Positions 33,344-38,411 of a DNA stretch of 38,411 nt are shown piece after piece; within the stretch, counting starts at the first letter, position 1; each line of letters starts with the position of its first letter. Origin of the DNA: K189A clade bacterium (GTDB lineage: Bacteria > Pseudomonadota > Gammaproteobacteria > Pseudomonadales > Azotimanducaceae); contig CACMHG010000017.1 in the NCBI GenBank assembly GCA_902613475.1, forward strand, positions 1-38,411. Direction: 5' to 3'. The position numbers were made by a program, and so were the translations under genes. The notes under the pieces were generated by a model. That model was not told the origin of the DNA, did not search any database, and was given only the letters and a program-made list of their open reading frames with translations.

Positions 33344-34417
33344 CTACTTTCTCATCAGGTAGTAATTATTCATGGGGTTCTCAATATCCAGCAATTGGAA
33401 TTCGCGGAAACCCGCCTGCTCGGTCATCGCCTTGGCTACCTGTTGGGTAAAACCAAGGGTGCCGAGACCTGCGCCGTCGGCAGTGGACAAGCCGCTATTC
33501 ATACAAACCGTGACAGAAAAGCCGTAGAGCAAGGCTGCCACCGGATGCTGCTCAAGGTTTTCCTCGAATGATTCGAAACCCTTGATGTCCTCGCAAAGCC
33601 ACTGCCCATCAGCCTTCAGCGCGGCATATATCTGAGCAATCAGGTCTTGAGGGTAGGGGGTATCGTGAATCACGTCGAAGGTGGTCACTAGATCGAAGGT
33701 CGGATCGCTGGGCAAGGGCTCTTGAAACGGGTTACAAAACCTCACATTTTCCGGACCCGCTTCCGCCAGATTCGCTCGCGCGCGCTCCAGTGCCACATCG
33801 GAGGTGTCATAACCCACGAAGGTTGTTGCTGGATATGCTTGGGCCAAGGTAATTGTCGCCAGACCACCGCCACAGCCCACATCGGCAACCATCGCGCCGT
33901 CGACCAGCCGGTCATGCATACCGGGCAGCTGGGGGATCATCTCTCCAACCAATCGATGTTTCTTGGTGAAAGCACCCATGCGCTCGATACCGCAGGCGCA
34001 GTTGGGGCCATGTTCGTCGTAGCTCATGCCAATGCCCGTTCGAAACGACTCTTCTAGTTTGCTCACTGCTGGAAACACCGCGAGAGCCGAATCGAAACCG
34101 CCCATGAGATAGGCCGGATGATCCTCATCTGCCAGCACCGCATAGGCCTCCGGCGAGATGGCGAACTTCCCATGATCACCGTCGTACTCAAGCTGACCAA
34201 TACAGGTTTGCTGATGCAGCCATTCTCTCACCCAGCGCTCATGTAGCTGCAAATGAGAAGCTAGTTCGCTACTGGTACTTGGGCCAACCTCGCCCAAGGC
34301 CCGATACAGTCCAAGACGGTCTCCCAGCACAGTAATGGCGCAGTTGAAACTCGCGGCAACCATTCCCCCAGTTTGCTTGAGCAGCAGACCTAACTTGTCG
34401 TCATCGATTTCTCGCAC
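33344..34417 (-). CDS. Class I SAM-dependent methyltransferase with N-terminal winged helix
   Basis: A 357-residue methyltransferase. I chose GTG 34417 because GGGAG is six bases upstream; a TTG-initiated frame to 34468 would add 17 residues that run over that site. The N-terminal ~100 residues resemble a winged-helix dimerisation domain (LGLYRALGEVGPSTSSELASHL). Motif I of the SAM-binding fold, ADVGCGGGLATITLA, begins about residue 178. YDTSDVALERAR gives the acidic SAM ribose contact, and TFDVIHDTPYPQ is typical of the Rv2258c-type group. Methyl acceptor unknown. Confidence 0.85.
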   Translation of the reverse strand: MREIDDDKLGLLLKQTGGMVAASFNCAITVLGDRLGLYRALGEVGPSTSSELASHLQLHERWVREWLHQQTCIGQLEYDGDHGKFAISPEAYAVLADEDHPAYLMGGFDSALAVFPAVSKLEESFRTGIGMSYDEHGPNCACGIERMGAFTKKHRLVGEMIPQLPGMHDRLVDGAMVADVGCGGGLATITLAQAYPATTFVGYDTSDVALERARANLAEAGPENVRFCNPFQEPLPSDPTFDLVTTFDVIHDTPYPQDLIAQIYAALKADGQWLCEDIKGFESFEENLEQHPVAALLYGFSVTVCMNSGLSTADGAGLGTLGFTQQVAKAMTEQAGFREFQLLDIENPMNNYYLMRK

Positions 34418-34494
34418 AGTCTTCTCCCTTTGCTGCGACCCGAGCAGCAGGTGTGTTGAGCTATCCAACGCGCTAATCTATCCCAATTCTGCGC

Positions 34495-35457
34495 ATGATA
34501 GGCCAACCCATGATGGATTTTCCCCAGCCCGAGATAATCGAGGTGAACGGCGTCGAACTTGAAGTTTTCTCTGCCGGTGCGGGTAAACCCATCGTGCTAT
34601 GCCACGGCTGGCCTGAACACGCCTATTCCTGGCGCCATCAGATTGAGCCCCTGGTCAACGCCGGCTATCACGTGATTGCACCAAATCAACGCGGCTATGG
34701 TCACTCCACGAAACCGGCCGCAGTCACTGATTACGATATCCAGCATCTGACCGGCGACCTTGTGGGCCTACTCGATCACTTTGGTTACGAAGATGCCTGC
34801 TTTGTTGGTCACGATTGGGGCGCCATCATCGTCTGGAATCTGGCCATGATGCACCGCCAGCGCGTCTCCCATGTGATCAATCTAAGCGTCCCCTTTATGG
34901 AGCGAGGTACGAGCGAGTGGGTTGGCTTCTGGGAAAAAATGCTCGGCCCAGATTTTTACATCGTGCATTTCAACCGCCAGCCAGGCGTAGCTGACGCGGC
35001 ATTTGAGAATCACACTGAGCAGTTCCTTAACAACTTGTATCGCACGAACCAGTGGCTGCACCCCAAACTCGAACTGGGCCCAGGCATGAATCTGGTCAAT
35101 ATGGCGCAAGACCCGGCGCTGCTCGATGGTGTACCTGGCGATCCGATCATGAGCGATCAGGAGATGCAGGTATTTTTAAATGCCTTCGCTGTTTCGGGTT
35201 TTACCGGAGGCATCAACTGGTATCGAAATTTTTCCCGCAACTGGGAAATCATAGGAAACTATGAACAGCATATTTACCAGCCTACGCTGGCGATCTTCGG
35301 CGACTACGACATGGTGCCCAAGTCTCCCTCATTGGCGGATCATGTGAGTGACCTTGAAATCGTAGACTTCCCCTGCGGGCACTGGATTCAGCAAGAAAAG
35401 CCAGCTGAAACCAATGCTGCCATGCTCGAATGGCTGACCAGGCGGTATCCCGCTTAG
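34495..35457 (+). CDS. Epoxide hydrolase (alpha/beta hydrolase)
   Basis: A 320-residue epoxide hydrolase. The oxyanion HGWPE (37-41), nucleophile Asp107 in GHDWGA, the lid Tyr in WYRNFSRNW that activates the epoxide, the acid in FGDYDMVP and the base His in CGHWIQQEKP form the classical set. ATG 34495 has no clear ribosome site; ATG 34510, with AGG seven bases upstream, is a good alternative. It opens epoxides to diols. Its stop overlaps the convergent MAPEG gene by 4 nt. Divergent from the methyltransferase. Confidence 0.92.
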   Translation: MIGQPMMDFPQPEIIEVNGVELEVFSAGAGKPIVLCHGWPEHAYSWRHQIEPLVNAGYHVIAPNQRGYGHSTKPAAVTDYDIQHLTGDLVGLLDHFGYEDACFVGHDWGAIIVWNLAMMHRQRVSHVINLSVPFMERGTSEWVGFWEKMLGPDFYIVHFNRQPGVADAAFENHTEQFLNNLYRTNQWLHPKLELGPGMNLVNMAQDPALLDGVPGDPIMSDQEMQVFLNAFAVSGFTGGINWYRNFSRNWEIIGNYEQHIYQPTLAIFGDYDMVPKSPSLADHVSDLEIVDFPCGHWIQQEKPAETNAAMLEWLTRRYPA

Positions 35458-35840
35458 CCGAGGGCGGCAGCACCCGCCATGTAGAGGGTCGACAAAATCA
35501 TCAGCATGTTGGCCAACATGCCAATGGCGAAGCCAGCAGTGCGGCTTTTTTCTGGATCTGTGTAGCCGCGAAAATACAGCCATCGACCGGTAATAAAAAT
35601 CAACCCCATCACTGCCGCGAAGAGCGCGTTGACGTAATACCCGCAGGCAAATATCGCCGGCAAAAAAACGACCAGTTGCTCTGTGGTGTTTTGATGCGCT
35701 CGAAAGTAGCGCTCGAAGCCATCGCTACCCGATGTCGCCGGCACTTGAACCTCAAAGCGCCCCCTGGCACGACCCACCTCAATGCTGAACCAGATGTACT
35801 GCATCAGTGCGAGCATTACGACAATTGTGACGTATTCCAT
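35454..35840 (-). CDS. MAPEG family membrane protein
   Basis: A 128-residue, four-helix MAPEG protein, of the family that includes microsomal glutathione transferases. The ERYFRAHQNTTEQLVVFLP segment (about residues 42-61) with RAHQN is the family signature, containing glutathione-binding positions. Helices lie near 2-20, 55-72, 75-92 and 103-123. AGAGGGG lies just before ATG 35840. With two GSTs and the epoxide hydrolase nearby, it suggests electrophile detoxification (inference). Confidence 0.9.
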   Translation of the reverse strand: MEYVTIVVMLALMQYIWFSIEVGRARGRFEVQVPATSGSDGFERYFRAHQNTTEQLVVFLPAIFACGYYVNALFAAVMGLIFITGRWLYFRGYTDPEKSRTAGFAIGMLANMLMILSTLYMAGAAALG

Positions 35841-35881
35841 ATTCCCCTCTTGTTTCTTGTCGGTCTGGTGATTAAGCCCGA

Positions 35882-36310
35882 CTAGACGGCGATCATAAAG
35901 GCACCGGAGGCTTCTGCCACCACATAATCGTCAGACTTACGAATGAGTCGGCCTTCCATTTGAGCCAAACGGCCCTTACGTTTTAAGCAGCGACCCTCAA
36001 GGCGAATAGGCGTGCCTACAGGCAGCTCTGAGCGATAGCGGATCTGGGCTCTCGCGGTAAAACAGCGCTCGCCCCGCAGCCAGACCCAGTTCGCCATCAC
36101 ATCGTCAAGCAGGCTGAAGACGATGCCGCCGTGGGTAACTTGGTCGTAACCCATATGCTCGGGTCTCGGGGTAAACTCGCCGCGGCAGACGTCGCCATCA
36201 AGCTCGAACGTCACCCCGAGCCCTGTGGGGTTTCCAGGCCCGCAAACAAAACACTGGTTACTGCCACTGGCCAGTTGCTCTGCGCGTGCGTCTGATAATT
36301 CCTCGGTCAT
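35882..36310 (-). CDS. PaaI-like hotdog thioesterase, second copy
   Basis: A 142-residue single hotdog-fold thioesterase. The family core is QVTHGGIVFSLLDDVMANW, with the HGG turn and the acidic helix residues. The N-terminal QCFVCGPGNPTGL with two Cys is typical of a subgroup and may be structural. ATG 36310 has GGGAGG four bases upstream; an earlier in-frame ATG at 36322 overlaps that site. It hydrolyses acyl-CoA thioesters (family). It is distinct from the 11679-12083 copy. Divergent from the Nudix gene. Confidence 0.85.
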   Translation of the reverse strand: MTEELSDARAEQLASGSNQCFVCGPGNPTGLGVTFELDGDVCRGEFTPRPEHMGYDQVTHGGIVFSLLDDVMANWVWLRGERCFTARAQIRYRSELPVGTPIRLEGRCLKRKGRLAQMEGRLIRKSDDYVVAEASGAFMIAV

Positions 36311-36461
36311 AACACCTCCCATGGGGTTATTCGATTGTGCCTGTGTTGTCCATCAATCCCACGAAGCCGAATTAGTTCGATATGATGGTGTGCTTTGCAA
36401 GGCCAAGTATCCGGTGTCGGATTTGATCTCTCAATTGTTATCCGGTCGCTAGGATTACTGA

Positions 36462-37082
36462 ATGTTCAATACCTCGAAAGTTCGCACGGCCATGAGAGCG
36501 TTTTCGCCGACTCTGGTGAGTCCAGGCGAAAAGACCCGCCAGGCTGCAGTAGCCATCATCTTACGTGACGCGCCAATGGACAGTGCCGAACAGACCGAGG
36601 TGCTATTTATTCAGCGCGCTGAGCGCCCGGGCGACCCGTGGTCTGGCCAAATGGCATTCCCAGGAGGCCATCGAGAAGATAGCGATATCAGTCTGCAGGC
36701 AGCTGCCATGCGCGAAACCCATGAAGAGATTGGGCTAAGTCTGGATAACGCGGACTATCTGGGTGCTCTGAATCATCAGCAGGCTCAGCCTCGCGGTCGC
36801 GTGCTCAATATGCTGATCGCGCCCCATGTGTTTGTGACTCAAGACTTACCCGACTTCACGCCCAATCGCGAGGTCGCTGACATTGTCTGGGCACCCTTAC
36901 CCGCCCTTGCGGGCAATACGCTACACGACACCCAAACACTGAAGATGGCCGGCAGACCAACGATTTTTAACGGCTATCGACTCAGCGGCGGGCACTTCGT
37001 CTGGGGCCTCACCTACCGAATATTGAAGTCATTCTTTACGGCCGTAGACGACACTTGGCAGCCGCCTGAAGAAATCGAATAG
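36462..37082 (+). CDS. Nudix hydrolase, CoA-pyrophosphatase-like
   Basis: A 206-residue Nudix protein. The Nudix box runs from about residue 69 (GHREDSD...) to 92, ending in the canonical RETHEEIGL; the upstream WSGQMAFPGG and RPGDP match the CoA pyrophosphatase branch, which cleaves CoA and acyl-CoA to phosphopantetheine derivatives and ADP. The long insertion and C-terminal extension after about residue 110 are also seen in that group. The stop forms a hairpin with that of the convergent Hsp70-like gene. The role in CoA turnover fits the thioesterase next door. Confidence 0.85.
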   Translation: MFNTSKVRTAMRAFSPTLVSPGEKTRQAAVAIILRDAPMDSAEQTEVLFIQRAERPGDPWSGQMAFPGGHREDSDISLQAAAMRETHEEIGLSLDNADYLGALNHQQAQPRGRVLNMLIAPHVFVTQDLPDFTPNREVADIVWAPLPALAGNTLHDTQTLKMAGRPTIFNGYRLSGGHFVWGLTYRILKSFFTAVDDTWQPPEEIE

Positions 37083-37094
37083 CGTCAGACGCTA
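37080..37094. terminator. Hairpin formed by two convergent stop codons
   Basis: TAGCGT and ACGCTA form a perfect 6-bp stem with a 3-nt loop. The two outer triplets are the stop codons of the Nudix gene and of the convergent Hsp70-like gene. No T-run follows on either strand, so a terminator role is uncertain. Confidence 0.35.
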
Positions 37095-38411
37095 GCCCTC
37101 GAACCGCAGACCACGATAGTTGGCGATGGCCAACCCCGCGGCCACGCTGGTAAACGGATCGTGCTCAACAACCCGACCCGCAAAACGATCCTCTAGTAAG
37201 CCTTTGACCGCGGGAATCAAACTTGAGCCCCCGGTACCTAGGACAATATCAATATCGTTATGACCCAGACCGGCTTTGCGTACGGTTTCATCCAAGGCCT
37301 CAGCCACCCGTTCCAGGGGCCGAGCTATCATTTGCTCGAACGCCAGTCGGCTTACGTCAATCTGCAAATCGATCTCCGGCACATCTAGCGTGGCATTTGT
37401 CTTTGCCGATAGGTCCGCCTTCAGCGTCTTGATGCGCGCAAAGATCAAATAGCTGAGGTTGTGCTGTATGACATCGCGCAAACGCTCGAATTTATTCGTG
37501 CCCACGCCGCCAGCCGCAATTCGCTCTAGCACTGGGGTGGTGTAGCGGTTCTGATTTAGGGTGTAAGTCACCGCCCAATTGACCAGCAGATCTTCAAAGT
37601 CCTCGAAGGGAAACCGCGTTTCGATTTCTCGATCAAAACCCCGCCGTCGCCATAGCTCACCCTTGCCGAGTTCAGGGAAGAGCAACTCACGGAACAGGAT
37701 TTGATCAAGATGATCCCCTCCCAGTCCAATGCCATGAGTAGCGACCACGGAAAAGTTCTGTCCGTTACGGCGCAGCACACAAAAATCCAGGGTGCCGCCG
37801 CCAAAGTCCAAGCACAGTAGCGTCTCACCCTGGGCATCGGCATCGCTGTGCAAGAAACTCACTGCCGCGGCAATGGGTTCGGGGTAAAAGTGTTGTTCTT
37901 TAATGCCGGCGTAGCCAAAGGCTTCACCCAAGCGGCTCAGAGCCAGCTGATTAGAAAACGCATCGCGCCCTTCAAAATTCACCGGATAACCCAGATTTGC
38001 AGCACTCACCGAGCCCACGTCGGCCTCGATGCTCTGTCGCATTCTCAACAGCAAGGGTGTAATGAGTGCCACAAGACGAAATGGGTGGTCGAACACCATC
38101 AACCGTCGAACGTCTTCATCACCCAGCAGTCGCTTGGTGCCCCGGAACAGCCGCCCCTGTAGGCTGCTGTCTGTCACTGCCGCGCCGTAGATTTTTTCCG
38201 TTAAAGTTTCGACCTCTCCAGGGCTGCCACCATCCCCTGCACCCTCAACAAACTGGCTGGTTTCGCCGATCACCTCTGGAACCATTTCCACAGTACGACC
38301 GGTGTTGTCTGCAATATATTGGTCTACAGCGGTTTGGCCGGTTTTCGATGTCAGTGCCCGGTCAATATAGGTAGCGGAAGGAATGATGGCATCGGCGGTT
38401 TCCAGCTGCAC
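37092..38411 (-). CDS. Hsp70-family (YegD-like) chaperone, 5' partial
   Basis: The last 439 codons of an actin-fold ATPase of the Hsp70 family. The frame is open to the window edge; the N-terminal phosphate-1 loop expected for the family (DFGTSNS-like) is missing, so the gene starts beyond 38411. Visible are phosphate-2 CLDFGGGTLDF, the EPIAAAVSFL segment before it, and the adenosine-contact GTGGSSLIPAVK near the C terminus. The protein ends soon after AAGLAIANYRGL, so it lacks the substrate-binding domain of DnaK, as YegD-type proteins do. Function poorly known. Confidence 0.88.
   Translation of the reverse strand: MQLETADAIIPSATYIDRALTSKTGQTAVDQYIADNTGRTVEMVPEVIGETSQFVEGAGDGGSPGEVETLTEKIYGAAVTDSSLQGRLFRGTKRLLGDEDVRRLMVFDHPFRLVALITPLLLRMRQSIEADVGSVSAANLGYPVNFEGRDAFSNQLALSRLGEAFGYAGIKEQHFYPEPIAAAVSFLHSDADAQGETLLCLDFGGGTLDFCVLRRNGQNFSVVATHGIGLGGDHLDQILFRELLFPELGKGELWRRRGFDREIETRFPFEDFEDLLVNWAVTYTLNQNRYTTPVLERIAAGGVGTNKFERLRDVIQHNLSYLIFARIKTLKADLSAKTNATLDVPEIDLQIDVSRLAFEQMIARPLERVAEALDETVRKAGLGHNDIDIVLGTGGSSLIPAVKGLLEDRFAGRVVEHDPFTSVAAGLAIANYRGLRFEG

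Noticed and set aside
34431..34449. TGCTGC / GCAGCA inverted repeat before the methyltransferase
   Set aside because: Short, simple-sequence based, and only a few bases from the ribosome site; likely chance.

Overview
The window is dense bacterial chromosome with 36 protein-coding loci (two run off the window ends, one is interrupted by a stop), short spacers and many overlapping gene ends. The gene content points to an aerobic, probably marine, gammaproteobacterium that handles lipids and acyl-CoA. The best taxonomic marker is a Fur protein with a Pseudomonas/Cellvibrionales-like core and C terminus. Two CaiB/BaiF CoA-transferases, an acyl-CoA dehydrogenase, an LLM-class flavin oxidoreductase, GPH-type transporters, a TauD-type dioxygenase and many alpha/beta hydrolases fit OM60/NOR5-like or related oligotrophic lineages. 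That placement is inference; there is no rRNA or tRNA here. I saw no insertion sequences, phage genes, CRISPR arrays or RNA genes.

Layout. (1) 3-8535: a lipoprotein dipeptidase (5' end outside the window), a CaiB-family CoA-transferase with a small CPXCG zinc-ribbon protein upstream, an alpha/beta hydrolase, then a minus-strand operon of D-aminoacylase-like amidohydrolase, second CaiB-family CoA-transferase and GPH sugar/cation-type symporter. Divergent from that operon are an SRPBCC protein and (2) 8569-12083: a type-B carboxylesterase, with an MFS permease and a hotdog thioesterase on the other strand. (3) 12186-15660: a type I secretion ABC transporter plus HlyD adaptor, overlapping by 8 nt; no outer-membrane channel or RTX-type substrate is present. 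(4) 15968-18775: acyl-CoA dehydrogenase, a cysteine-free Fur with a TTG start, and a MerR-HTH/TPR fusion regulator with a recognisable sigma70-type promoter. (5) 19025-23881: a GPH-family transporter broken by one in-frame amber codon, an LLM-class oxidoreductase, a secreted DUF6491-like protein, a sirtuin and a GST. (6) 24026-31118: secreted class-C-beta-lactamase-like serine hydrolase, sodium:solute symporter, acyl desaturase with a coiled-coil tail, a small two-TM protein, TauD-family dioxygenase, HIT protein, YfcG-like GST, alpha/beta hydrolase. (7) 31125-38411: O-acetylhomoserine sulfhydrylase coupled to an alpha/beta hydrolase, a class I methyltransferase, epoxide hydrolase, MAPEG protein, thioesterase, Nudix hydrolase and an Hsp70-like protein cut by the window end.

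How they may work together: the amidohydrolase, CoA-transferases, transporters, dehydrogenase, thioesterases and esterases look like parts of uptake and breakdown of acylated or amide-linked organic acids through CoA esters; substrates cannot be read from sequence. Two GSTs, MAPEG and epoxide hydrolase suggest handling of electrophilic lipid oxidation products. The most unusual items are the amber-interrupted transporter, the MerR-TPR regulator beside a cysteine-free Fur, the orphan type I exporter, the desaturase tail, and short tandem repeats in two spacers.
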